This document shows positions 32,356 through 44,726 of a DNA stretch of 64,000 bases, piece by piece. The stretch is from Tieghemostelium lacteum (lineage: Eukaryota > Evosea > Eumycetozoa > Dictyosteliales > Raperosteliaceae). Under the pieces are notes generated by a model. That model was not told the DNA's origin, searched no databases, and saw only the letters and a list, made by a program, of their open reading frames with translations. The stretch is from assembly GCA_001606155.1 (NCBI GenBank), contig LODT01000035.1, positions 186,001 to 250,000 of the forward strand. Reading direction: 5' to 3'. A program made the position numbers and the translations under genes. The stretch's first letter is position 1. The number at the start of each line of letters is the position of its first letter.

Positions 32356-35035
32356 ATGTCTAACAATAGTTCACCTATCTCAAATTCATCACACTCTAAT
32401 AGCATTATTAGAAGTACTATTTCAAATGAACAACAACCTAATATAACAGAATGGAACAACAATATGTTTAGTGCTGAATTAAAAGCTGCAATCAATGATA
32501 TAGTACCTATAACTGATAAAGATTTTGATAAACATGATTTTGACCCAATCACTTATATAAATGATAATTTCCCAACTGGTAAATATACATAACTATTTAT
32601 GGAGTACTCTAATGTCATACTAATTAGACCTGTCATATATCTGTATAGAACAATCATTAACTAGTTTAGATCATGTAGTTAATAAACTAAAAGTAAAGAT
32701 TATGAAGATTGATGATGAGATTATACAGGCAATTAGATTACAATCAACATCTGGTGGTAAGGGTAAGGAGGATTTAGAGAATGCAAAGAAATCTATACAG
32801 GAACTATTGAATAAGATTAGAGATATAAAGAGTAAAGCAATTCAATCTGAACAGATTGTAACTGAGATTTGTAAAGATATAAAAACATTAGATTATGCAA
32901 AAAAGAATCTTACAACTGCAATTACAACACTAAAGAAACTTCACATGATGGTTTTGGGTGTTGAACAGTTAAAAGATATGGCAGAGAAGAAGCAATATGC
33001 AACAGTTGCAAAACTTTTAGAAGCAACAGCCCAGTTATCCGATGGTTTTAAAGATTATAGAAATGCCCCAAAGATTTCTTCTTTGAATAGAGAATTGGAT
33101 ATGATTAGATCTAGAGTTAAGGATCAGATTTATGAAGATTTTAAACATTATATACCATATACTGGCGGTGGTGGTGGTGGTGGTGGAGGTCAATCTCAAG
33201 GTGGTTCAGGAAGTAAAGGTGAAGAGAATAGATGGAGAGCATCATGTTATGTTATTAATGCACTAGGTAGTGAAATGAAAAAGGATTTTCTTCGTTGGTT
33301 TTGTGATATTCAGTTAACTAGTTATAAATCAGCATTTTCAGTGGATTCAGAACATTATCAGTTAGAGTCTACAGAGAGAAGATTTGCATGGCTAGCTAGA
33401 CAATTAAATACATTTAGAAATGAATATGCTGGGGTATTCCCACCAGAATGGTCGATGGAAGAACAGATTGCTTTTGAATTTTGTATTGCAACTAGATTGG
33501 CATTATCAGAGATTTTAAAGAATCAGAATAAGCAGTCTATTGATGTTGCAGTATTGTTGAGGGCTGTGAAGAAGACTTTGGAATTTGAAAGAAAACTCTA
33601 TGAGATGTTTGCTACGAATATAAATAATCTACCAACTTCACCTGTGGTCACACCTCAGTATGGAAGTGAGGATGGTGATTATCAGTCACCTCAGTACAGG
33701 GGTATGCACGACATGTCCGATAAAGATGATGACGATAACGATGACGATGATGATTTGGATTTGGAGACTGTAGGTCAAGACAATCCAAATTCTGAAGAGA
33801 ATATTAAAAAACGTTGGATAATGAGAGAAGAGAAACAGAAGAGAAAAGAAATGGAGAAAAAAAATTTGGTAAATAGTGGTGTGGGAAGTCCAAAATCCAT
33901 AACGCCTCAACAAGCATCTCAACCACCTAGTTATGAGAGATTTAAAGGTATTATATCTACTTGTTTTGATCCTTATATGGACTTGTATGTTGAACAGGAG
34001 GATAAATACATTCAAGAGAAGATGGGTGGGTTCTTGCAGAATGAGAAATGGCAGGTTGAAGATGAAGGTGAAAAGAATAAGGTACTATCAAGTAGCAGTG
34101 ATATGGTGTATCTGTTTATTAAATTAATGGATCGTTGTTCATCACTCTCCAAGAATGAACCTTATTTCAATTTATATCATCTCTTTAGAAAGTATCTAAG
34201 TCAGTATGCATCAGCAATGGGTTCAAAGATTCAAGTTGACCATATTACAAATAGTAGAATACATGATATTCAAGAAGATAAACTATTGTATCTCATTATT
34301 AACACTGGTGAATATTGTAGAAAAACTGCTCAGAATATGCAAGAGTCATTCATCAATACCATAGGTGACAGATATAAAGATCAAATCAATCTACATGATA
34401 TTCAAAATGAATTCTCAGCTGTCATTTCCAAAGCTGCCAAGAGTATCGTCACAGGATTAGAATCCAAAATTGACCCACATTTACTGACCATGACCAAGAT
34501 TGATTGGGCCAATAAAGAAGACCAATTCGTCGGCGATAATTCACCCTATGCAAATGAGATTATAACCATCATAACTGAAACCTTTGCATTAGCTGCCAAA
34601 TGGATACCAGACCACTACAGTTACTTTTGTGATTTATTCGCAGCAAGTTTTGCACAAAAGGTCACACAATACATTTACAAATGCAACAAAATCTCAGAGA
34701 CTGGAAGTCACTGTATTCAATTGGATATAACTCTCATTAAAACTGCATTATTGACACTACCCAAAAAAGGAAAGGAGCGATATGGTAGATTGGTAAATAA
34801 GGAATTTACAAAAGTTGAAAATATTCTCAAGGTGATTTCCTATCCTAAAGAATCACTGGTGGAGACCTACAATGAACTATTCCCTGGATCTTCTGATGTT
34901 GATTTCCAAAAAATTATGGATCTCAAAGGAATGAAGTCAAATGATAAAACAGAACTCTTGGAAAAATATATTAACAAAGTGGACAAAACCATTACTTCCA
35001 TTAAAAAATTCCTACCTGTATCATTAAAATATTAA
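32356..35035 (+). CDS. vps53: VPS53, GARP/EARP tethering complex subunit
   Basis: Exons 32356-32578 and 32649-35035, with a 70-nt intron (GTAAAT donor, TATAG acceptor). The junction gives INDNFPTEQSLTSLDHVVNK, which matches the animal VPS53 landmark LFPTEQSL...VVNK. The product is about 869 aa. Further matches are KSIQELLNKIRDIKSKA, KTLDYAKKNLTTAITTLKKL, RRFAWLARQLNTFRNEY and FPPEWSMEEQIAFEFC. VPS53 is a rod-like core subunit of GARP, which tethers endosome-derived vesicles at the trans-Golgi. Host-specific insertions are a nine-Gly run (near residue 178) and an Asp-rich stretch (KDDDDNDDDDDLDLE). Confidence 0.95.
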
Positions 35036-35540
35036 AACTATCAATTTATCAATATACATAACAATTTTATTTGTTTTTATTTATAATAAAATTACACAAA
35101 ATTGTAGTGTCAGTGACATTCTGCCTAAACTGAAATACGATACTCCATATGTAAAAAAAAAAATGATACAATATATTCATTTTTAAACTATTATTGTGGT
35201 ATATTTCTAAATAAATAATGATTATATATTTCCATTTTACAATCTGATTGATTATTTTATAGGTTTTTGAATATAGAATGAAATTTAATTATTATTCTAA
35301 AAAATAATACAAATAATAATATTATTAAGCGAATTAGTGATTTAATTATATTGTATTTTAAATTTAAAGTAAAATAAATATGTATATATCTATATTAAAA
35401 TAGACCTAAAGAAATCTATAGATTTCAGAATATCTAGGATCCAGCAGACACTAAAAGAAGAGGATATTTGAATTTTATATTTTTTCTAAACATTTTAGTT
35501 GTGATTGTTATTATTATATCGTATAGTTATTTAATATTTT
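35036..35540. other. AT-rich intergenic region between convergent genes
   Basis: Between the VPS53 stop (35035) and the end of the minus-strand coiled-coil gene (35541). Only AT-rich DNA; no gene, repeat or RNA signal seen. Confidence 0.5.
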
Positions 35541-36568
35541 TTAATCATCCAATTGATCGTTATAAGTTGAGTCAAAAGGAGATACACAATGATTGAAAAC
35601 CACTCCAATTTTAATATAGTTATCATTTGAATTATCTTGGTATATAACAACTATTGACTCTGTATTGAAATCAATAAGTTTAAATACCTCATCATTTTCA
35701 AAAACAGTTAAATGACAATTTGAAAATTCTAGTGAAGGAGTTGATCTTCTAATGACTTGGTACTTGTCATTAAATAAACCTTCATTAAAATATTTGATAA
35801 GGTCATTCATCATATCATCTGGAATGGTGAAGTTGATTCTATAGTCGTCATCAGCTTCTGTTTCATCAATTTTTAAATTTGATAATAATGAATTTTTATG
35901 AAGTGTTAATTTATCTAATAAAAATCTAACCTTTGATTTTGTATCTAATTGTTGTGAGATATGATTTGTAGTTGTTGTTGTAGTTGTAGTTGTAGTTGTT
36001 GTAGATTAAATAAGCTAGATGAATGTTCTCTTTGAACCTGTAAAGCATTTCTTCTAATTGCTTTTTGATTTTCTAAATTAGCTTTTAATCTAGATTGAAA
36101 TAATTCTTGGTGATTTACACCTTTGATTGATTTTAAAATATTTTTGTTTTTGTTGATCAAATATATATTTGATTTTGTAATTGATGATTTGTTATTTGAT
36201 TGGGGTGTTAAAGTTGTAGTTGTATTATTATTATTTTTATCAATTTGTTCCATTTGAACATCATCTTCTGAACAACCATTTAAACTTCTATTACTAGTTG
36301 AAAGTGTAACTATAGAAGAAGCTGTTACTCCATCAGTACTGTGTCTAGATTCTACATTCGAAGTAGCAACTGTGGTATTAACTAATGAATCTGTAGCAGT
36401 GGTTGAAGGGGTATTTGGTGATGATATGGAAGTTGTGGGTGTTGAATTTTCTTGGGAATCTCTAGAAACACCAGTATTGATTGGAATAGGAAGATATTCC
36501 TTTAGAATTTTTAATTGATTTTTAATAATTACATTTTTATATTTGTTATATTTAATTTTATAATTATT

Positions 36569-36610
<42 letters not shown>

Positions 36611-37663
36611 GTTATTATTATTATTGTTGTTGTTGTTATCTGGGTTTTGGCTATGAACTCTTTTGATATCCTCACGCCACTTTAATAATATTTCGTCTTG
36701 TTGGGGTGGAGGAGTTTGTATTTTTGGTAGAGGAACTGAGGGTTTCTTTACTAAAACTGGAGGAAGAGGAGGTGGAATTGGAATTGATTGATTATTTTGA
36801 GTTGAGATAGAGGAAATTTTAACCAGATTTGAATGACTAGATATTCTCTTTAGTGGTTTCATTCTACCTCTGAGAACTGGTCTGCATAGAGTCAAATGAA
36901 CCAATTTAATACTAGATTCTTCTTGTAATCTCTTGACTTCCATTTCTTTATCTTTTTTGATTTTCTCAGCCATTTCTTTGGCTATTCTATCTAATTCCAA
37001 CTTTTCTAGACTCTCTTTCTCCTCCTTCTTTCTAGCCAATCTTTCAGCTTTCTTTTTGGCTGCTTTTTCTTTGGCAACTTTAGCAGACTCCATCTTTACC
37101 AATTTCTCTTTCTCTTCTTTTTCTTTAACCAATCTTCTAACTTCAGCCTTCTCCTTTTTATTAGCCTTCTCCATGGCTATTCTATCAGACTCTTCTTTCT
37201 CAGCCATCGCCTTGGTAGCTCTAACCGACTCCTCTTTAATTCCCTTCTCCATGGTTATTCTATCAGACTCTTCCTTCTTTTCCATCTCCTTGGCATTTCT
37301 ATCAGACTCTATTCTAGCCAAATTTTCCTCTTGTTGTTCTTTGGCATTGGAATCTAATAATAAATTACCATTTTCAGTACCAACAGCAGAAGAAGTGACT
37401 AAATGGTTTTTTTGTTCTTGGGTAGATAGAGATTCATTTGATCTTTTTTCATTAGATTCTAGGATTTTATAAACCAAACCATTGAGTACCAATATTTGTT
37501 CTCTAAGATCTTCAATGGATTCAGCAATGGAGGCATCTGTTTCATAACCAACCAAAGAACAGAATAGAGCAAATAATTTACTGATGATAAATGCACCAGA
37601 ATAACCAAAACACATGGCAATGAAAGAAAGGACTATGAGTAAATCTTTAATGATTGAGTACAT
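35541..37663 (-). CDS. Membrane-anchored coiled-coil protein with Asn tract (two-exon model)
   Basis: The N terminus (MYSIIKDLLIVLSFIAMCFG, then AFIISKLFALFCSLVGY) has one or two membrane segments. It is followed by a long Glu/Lys/Arg coiled coil with repeats of the type EESDRIAMEKANKKEKAE, a Pro-rich patch (IPIPPPLPPVLVKKP), a roughly 22-residue Asn tract and a Ser/Thr-rich region. The first frame stops at 35945. A second coding-like frame covers 35930-35541 (TLHKNSLLSNLKIDETEADD, DEVFKLIDFNTESIVVIYQD). A 107-nt intron 36037-35931 joins them in phase 0 (donor GTTCAA, weak; acceptor TCAAAG), giving about 671 aa. A length change in the CAA-rich tract could equally explain the two frames. Function unknown. 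Confidence 0.55.
36571..36638 (+). repeat. ATT/GTT trinucleotide repeat encoding Asn on the minus strand
   Basis: About 22 consecutive ATT or GTT triplets. On the minus strand these are AAT/AAC codons inside the coiled-coil gene. Asn tracts of this sort are characteristic of dictyostelid proteins. Confidence 0.8.
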
Positions 37664-37960
37664 TTTTAAATGAATATATAAATTTTGATTGATGAGAATA
37701 ATATATTTGTATGTATGAATAAAGCAATATAATTGATTTAGTGATGAATAAAAAATTGTTTATATATATATAACAATATAAAGCAATATAATTGATTGAT
37801 TTCAAAAGATGAACTTTGTGTAAAAAAAAACAATTTTTTTTATAAATTAACATTTAATAGATCCAAAAAATTATTTACTTTTTTAGGCAAAAAATTTGGT
37901 AGTGATAAAAGTTTATCATAAAGGATGATTTAATTTGATGTATGAAATAGAGAGTTTAAA

Positions 37961-39214
37961 CTATTTTTTATTTTCTTTGGAAAAGTTATAATAGTTATTG
38001 TTATTATTATTGTTGTTATTTGAATTATAATCAAAATTATAAGAAGTTGAGTTACACGCAGAGGGGTTATAGTTCTTAATTAACGATTCAATAAACTCTG
38101 CTCTGCTAGCAGCCAAAACTGCTTCTTCAATTTCCTTTTCAGTTTCTTTCCAATCGGATGACAATAACTGTTCCTCATAGAGTTGTTTGTTTATAAAATC
38201 AATATCAGATTTCTTTATGGCTTTATCCATTTGACTCTTATCAGCTAGACCAGGATGAAAATCAGAGAAACCCAAACCAACACCAATAGAGGGATTATTG
38301 ATATCGTATATAGAGTCATAGTGATTACCATGATGATAACTCAACCTGATTGGGAATTGGTTACCTCTATAAGAGCCATGAAATATATTAATAGGGTCAA
38401 CTGATTTATGATAGACTTCAATGGGTCTATTAAAGAGTTCAGCCATAGCTTGCATCTCAGTGTTGTTACCAAAAACCCTATCGTTTCTCTTTCTCTTGAT
38501 GTAATCGTGAATATCTTCAGTTATAAACTGACTGAAATGGTCTCTTTCTTTCTCCATATAATCCATACACTTTTCTCTAACTATATTATGCATCTCCTGA
38601 TCGCCATAAATCTGGTCAGCTATTGATCTAAATAAACAATTTCCATCCTGTTTCATCTTTCTAATCATAAATCCCTTTTTTTTAAATATCTCTTCAAATT
38701 GTCTTTCATCAAGAATTTGGTTATTATTACCACTTCTTGATGTAGCTGAATTCAAATTAAAATCTTTTATATTATTGTTACTATAGTTATTATTATTATT
38801 ATTATAATTATTATTCTTTACTTTTGGTTCATATTCATCAGCACTATTATTTTCTTCATCTGAACCATTACTACTATTACTACTACTACTTCCACTACTA
38901 TTGCGATACTCTCTTGAGTTGGATTTATATGTACAATTCTTTTTCTTTTTTTGTTGTTGCTGTTGCTGCTGTTGCTGCTGCTGCTGTTGTTGTTGTTGTT
39001 GTTGTTGTATATTTTGAATATTTTGGATATTTACATTATTTACATTGGTATTGGTTGTGGTTGTTGTAGTTGTTGTGGTTAATGGAATAACATTATTACT
39101 ATTAGGTATGACATGATTTCCATTACTACTATTATTATTTGTGTTATTATTATTAATTACATTATTGGCACTATTGGTATTGTTATTAACTTTTCTTTGA
39201 ACTACAATTCTCAT
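37961..39214 (-). CDS. OTUD5-type OTU deubiquitinase
   Basis: Single exon, 417 aa. The first 165 residues are low complexity (Asn, Thr, and an 18-residue Gln run). The OTU domain, about 170-300, shows the catalytic Asp/Cys motif in MKQDGNCLFRSIADQIYGDQ, then RKRNDRVFGNNTEMQAMAEL, NRPIEVYHKSVDPINIFHGS and the catalytic His in SYHHGNHYDSIYD. Beyond it, IGVGLGFSDFHPGLADKS and a helix ending in the SDWKETEKEIEEAVLAASR region match OTUD5 (DUBA) outside the catalytic core, so the assignment is specific. It cleaves polyubiquitin; substrates are unknown. The region between 39214 and the next gene at 39458 is a short divergent promoter. Confidence 0.9.
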   Translation of the reverse strand: MRIVVQRKVNNNTNSANNVINNNNTNNNSSNGNHVIPNSNNVIPLTTTTTTTTTNTNVNNVNIQNIQNIQQQQQQQQQQQQQQQQQQQKKKKNCTYKSNSREYRNSSGSSSSNSSNGSDEENNSADEYEPKVKNNNYNNNNNNYSNNNIKDFNLNSATSRSGNNNQILDERQFEEIFKKKGFMIRKMKQDGNCLFRSIADQIYGDQEMHNIVREKCMDYMEKERDHFSQFITEDIHDYIKRKRNDRVFGNNTEMQAMAELFNRPIEVYHKSVDPINIFHGSYRGNQFPIRLSYHHGNHYDSIYDINNPSIGVGLGFSDFHPGLADKSQMDKAIKKSDIDFINKQLYEEQLLSSDWKETEKEIEEAVLAASRAEFIESLIKNYNPSACNSTSYNFDYNSNNNNNNNNNYYNFSKENKK

Positions 39215-39445
39215 TATTTTAAGAAAATTTTAGATCTATGCTAAGTTTAAACTTTTAAATGTAATTGTTGCTCTCTATTTTTCTTCAAAAAAAAAATATA
39301 AAGAAATAACCGAAAATAAAATAAATTAAGATAAAAATAAAGATATAAAATAACTTATTTGTTTGACTAAGAGGTGTGTGAAAAAAAAAAGGTAAAAAAA
39401 AAAAATTAGTTTTTTATTTTTTTTTTTTTGTGAATTTTTCAATAG

Positions 39446-39994
<549 letters not shown>

Positions 39995-40616
39995 TTTTAT
40001 AAATAATAGAAATATAGTAATATAGTTTGTTATTTAATATATATTAATTAATATAACAAATAATAATAATTAATGCACAATTACACCACTCTCTCCTAAA
40101 ATTAGACAAATAACACAACAACAACAATAGTCAATTTCCCTTATTGTAAATAATAATATTAATACACCACATTCACACTCTATGATTGGTTAAATTGTGT
40201 TTTTAAAAAGAGAAAAAAAAAATGAAAAACAATAACAGTGTTTTATTATAATATTGATTTGATGGGTATTTATTTGAAAATCTAAACAAAGTAAAAAAAA
40301 AAAAATTACTTTTTAATTAAATTACAACAAGTGTTGTGTTACTATTTCCTTTTTTTAAATATTTACTATCTGTTATTTGATAAGTTTATCTTCAAATAGA
40401 TTATCTATTTTATCAACAGTTCAAACACACTCCATCCCTATCGATACATACTCCAATACCAATATTAAAATTATAATTTTATTACTATTTTTATTATATA
40501 TTTATAATTTTTTCAACTTGTATTATTTAATTTTCCCCATTCAGAATAATTCTTAAACCTCAATATCAATTTTATCATAATTAGGATTAGATTATTTGTG
40601 TAAATAATAAAAAAAA
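39995..40616. other. AT-rich intergenic region
   Basis: Long stretch between two plus-strand genes, rich in A/T runs with scattered CACTCTC-type pyrimidine patches near 40087 and 40430. No coding frame, RNA gene or repeat recognised. Confidence 0.45.
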
Positions 40617-43600
40617 ATGTTGTTATCCAAAAATAGTCAGAGTTATGAAGAACCTTCCAATCCAAAATGTGCAGTGTGTTCACAGTACTGCGAGGGGAAA
40701 ACATTTGAGGCTTTTGGAAATTCATATCATCCTCAATGTTTTGGATGTGCAAATTGTAAAAGACCATTCCCAACTGGGAAATTTCTTTCAATTAATAAAA
40801 AACCATATTGGTATGTAGAAATTTATACCAAATGTGGCTTACATTTTATTAATAATTTAATTTATTAAGTGAATCATGTGGAAAAGCTGCATTTATTTCA
40901 TCACAATTAAAAGGATATTCACCACTTTCAAAACCTGCAAATAATAATAGCTCCAATAATTCAAATAATTCATCACCCCTACAACAATCCAAATCGTCTC
41001 CAACTGTTTCTAGAAAAGTGTCATCGCCAGTAACAATTCCAAAAGCATTTTCAGGGAATAATCCAACTCCTAACAACAGTAGTGGTAATGGAAATATTGC
41101 AATTCATAAATCATTAGTTGTTGAGGAACGTTATTCCAAAACCTCGGATGAACAAGAAAAATTTATAAAAGATGAATTGGATAAAGTCTCAAAGAGATTC
41201 TCGAATTCTTATCAGTCTCCACCTATTAATAGCAGTAATAGTGGTGCTAATTCAATTAATAGTAGTAGTAGCTCTTTGTCTAGTAGTTATTCAAGTAGCT
41301 ATTCTAGTAGTTATTCTGGGTCTTTGTCTTCGTCTACTTCTTCTATATCTTTGAACTCACCTATTAGTCAGAGTCCTGTACCTTCTCCTTCATCGTTTAG
41401 TAATGTGTCAAGGTTGTCAAAGAGATTTGAAAATGGTACTAATCAATCTTCATCTGATCAATTTTGTTTTGGTTTGACAGATAGTGGGAATAGTGTTAGT
41501 GCTACTTCTCCATTGTCTGAGAGAAAGAGGGATTCCAAGAGATTTGAAGGAAATAGTAGTGGGGTTACACCTGTAGCTACTTTACAGAGTAAATTAGATT
41601 TCGAACAGAGAATGGAAAGGGAAAGGGAAGAAAAGAGATTAAGGGAACTTGAAAAACAGTTATTGAGAGAAAAAGAGCTGGAAGAAATTGAACTTCAGAG
41701 AGAACGTGGTCAAAGAAAGAAAATTGAAATGGAAATGGAATTGAGTGCCAAGAGAGAAATGGAAGAGAAGAAACAAAGAGACTTGGAAATTCAAAGAGAA
41801 ATGGAATATCAAAGAGAAAGAGATATTAAATTAAAGAGAGATTATGAGAATAAACTAGCTAGAGAAATTCAATTGGAAAAAGAAAGACAGTATAAGATCG
41901 ATTTGGAAATCAAGATGGAATTAGAAAGACAAGTTCAACGGGACTTGGATATTAAATTGGAAAAAGAGAGAAAAGTACAATTGGAATTACAGGTAAAGAA
42001 GGAAATGGAAGAAAAGAAACAGAGAGAGTTACAATATCAGAGAGATATGGAGCTGAAACTGGAACTGGAAAGACAGGTTCAAAGAGACCTGGAATTAAAA
42101 TTAGAAAGAGAAAAGGAAATGCAACTGGCTAAAGAAAGACAAATCAGAAGAGATTTAGAGTTGAAAATAGAATTGGAGTTAAAGTTTAAAAAGGAAAGTG
42201 AGGAAAAGAGACAAAAAGAATTGGAGTTTGAATTGAAGGTAAAGAGGGAATATGAAGAAAGAAAACAAAGAGAATTAAAAGAGGCTGAAGAGAAGAGACA
42301 AAGGGAATTGGAGTTTGAATTGAGGGTAAAGAGAGAATACGAAGAAAGAAAACTAAAAGAGCTGAAAGAAGCTGAGGAAAAGAGACAAAGAGAACTGGAG
42401 TTTGAATTGAAGGTAAAGAGGGAATATGAAGAAAGAAAAAAGAGAGAATTGGAAGAGAAAAGAATAAAAGAAGAATTAGAAATTAAGATTAAAAAGGAAA
42501 TGGAAGTAAGGAGATTGAAAGAGTTGGAAGAAAAGAGATTTAAAGAGGAACTTGAAGTAAAGATTAAAAAGGAATTGGAAGAAAAGAGATTGAAAGAACA
42601 AGAGGAAAAGAGACAAAAGGAAGAGTTTGAATTAAAGGTAAAGAAGGCTATAGAGGAAAAGAGACAAAAGGAATTGGAATTGAAAGTCCAAAGAGAATTG
42701 GAGATGAAATTAGAAAAAGAAAGACAAGACGCTCAAATTAAGAAGGAACTGGAGATTAAATTGGAAAAAGAGAGCCTTGTAAAGAAACAAAAAGAGATTG
42801 AAATTCAGTATCAGAAGGAAAAGGATAGATTAGAGGAAGAGAGATTGGAGTTTGAAAAAGAGAAACAAAAAGAACTCAAGAGATTAGATGCTGAGAATCG
42901 TCGTTTGGAGAGAGAGAAAGAGATTGAACGTTTGGAGAAAGAGAAATATGAGAGGGAGAGACAAGATCTATTACAAAAGGAAAAAGAAGTTGCTGATGAG
43001 AAAAAGAAAATTGAACAATTGGCCAGAGAACGTAGAGAGAAGGATGAACAAGATTACTTAATGTTGCAATTGGAGATTCAGAAACGAAAGGATGAGAGAT
43101 CCAAGAGATTGAAGGAACAAATGGAGGAAGAGGAAAGAGAGAGATTAAAGAGACAACAAGAGAGAGAAGAAAGAAAGAAACAAAGGGAGAGAGAATTCAA
43201 AGAGGAAGAAGAAAGAATTCTAAAAGAGAGGGAAGAGAGAAAGAGACAGAGAGAGGAACGAGAATTGAAATTTAAACTAGATCAAGAAGCTCTCATACAA
43301 GAACGTGAACAGAGACAGAAAGAACAAGAATTGAGAAAAGTCAATTTGATACAACAACAACAAGAATATGAGCAACGTAAACTCAATGAAAAACAACAGG
43401 TATTGGATAAACAAGAAGAAGAGGAAAAGGAAAAAGAGAAACAATTGAAATTGAAATTACAAAGAGAATTAGAGATTAAAAGGGAATTGGAAGCTGAACT
43501 CAATGAAAAGATTAGTCAAGAGAAATATCATATTGAAACTAATCTATTACAATACAATGAAGATGATGAAAATGAAAGAGATGGTCAATACTATCATGAT

Positions 43601-44137
43601 GGTGAAGAAGAGGATGAAGAAGGTGAATATTATGAAGGTGAAGGGGAAGAAGAGGAACGAGATGAAGAGGATGAAGAAGAGGGTGGTCAATACTATGAAG
43701 ATGAGGAAGAGGAAGAAGAGGATGACGATGAAAATATCCAATACTTTAATAATAGTAATAAGGAATCAATTAGTTTCTCAATTTCAACTCCTAATAGTAA
43801 TCTAAATCAAGTAATGACATTCCTTCCTCCACCACAACAGAGTATCTCTTCTGGTGATAATGAATATCAAGGGGCATCATCATCACAATCTACATCACCA
43901 TCACCAACTTCTACCTATACTAATACTGGTAAATATGATTCTATAAGATCAACAACATCATCTATTCAGTCCATTGATACTTTTAATCTTGAAAATGAAC
44001 AAAGACAAAAACAAAGACAAGAACGTGAACGTCAAAGACAAGAAAGAATCAAAGAATTAGAATTAGAAGAAGAAAAATTAAAAAAACAGAGAGAAGAGCG
44101 TCAAGCTAGAATTAAAAATGCCTCTATTATTAACTAA
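40617..44137 (+). CDS. LIM domain plus giant Glu/Arg/Lys coiled-coil protein
   Basis: Exons 40617-40810 and 40870-44137, with a 59-nt intron (GTATGT donor) that splits a Cys codon of the zinc finger. The product is about 1153 aa. Spliced, residues about 17-70 form one LIM domain: CAVCSQYCEGKTFEAFGNSY, HPQCFGCANC, then PYCESCG completing the second zinc site. A Ser-rich linker follows (residues about 80-240). Then comes a roughly 650-residue single-helix or coiled-coil region of repeats such as EEKRQRELEFELKVKREYEE, an acidic patch (EGEEEERDEEDEEEGG) and a final coiled coil. Single LIM plus an ERK-rich rod suggests a cytoskeletal linker. No orthologue name is assigned. Confidence 0.85.
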
Positions 44138-44726
44138 AACTAAAATTGTTAAACTACAAATAAATTAAAACTTAAAATCAGTTTTTTTTGTAAACTTATA
44201 AAATTGATTATTGTAAAATATTTTAAATTGGTATTTTTGCAGGTTGATAAAAAATCTAAAAAAAAAATTAAAATTAAAAAAAAAAAAAAATTTATTGAAT
44301 ATTCTTTTTACTGTTTACGTGCATTTAACCTTATCTTATATCTCCATTTGGATTTAGATCATCATACGATAAAATTTAGATCTATTTTATATAAGAGATA
44401 TTTTCAAAATTATAATCAAAAAAAAAAATTAAAATTGAATTCATTTCTGCAGGTCTCAAGTGGAATTTCACAGAACCAGACACCTCTATCCTCATTGACC
44501 AACTGAATTCCATCTATCAATTCATATGAAACTACTTTACAAAGGTATGTTTAATTAAAATTTAATAAATCTTAAAATATAGATATGTAGAGGGGTAGGA
44601 TTTGTTTTTTTTTATAGATTAACCACATTGTTGTTGATAGTCTCACTCACTCACCCCCTTACAAAAAAAAATAAAGTAAAGGTTTAAACTTTGTACTCAA
44701 CATATTTCTCTATTAATTTACTTTAG
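44138..44726. other. Intergenic or 5' UTR region with an exon-like island
   Basis: AT-rich except for 44454-44545, a relatively GC-rich island bounded by a strong acceptor (TTTCTGCAG) and a strong donor (GTATGT). All three frames of the island contain stops. One of them reads LKWNFTEPDTSILIDQLNSI before a stop. The downstream RhoGAP start codon at 44727 directly follows an AG acceptor (CTTTAG). The island is therefore probably a 5' UTR exon of that gene. Confidence 0.45.

Noticed and set aside
36933-37472. Plus-strand 179-codon Ser/Phe/Leu-rich frame
   Set aside because: Antisense of the Glu/Lys coiled coil, whose AAG/GAA codons read as Leu/Phe/Ser on the other strand.
43503-43805. Met/Lys-rich 100-codon plus-strand frame
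   Set aside because: Alternative frame of the acidic Glu/Asp repeats in the LIM/coiled-coil gene.
44204-44506. 100-codon plus-strand frame in the gap before the RhoGAP gene
   Set aside because: Poly-Lys-rich frame in AT-rich DNA that crosses a strong splice acceptor; better explained by the exon-like island in a different frame.
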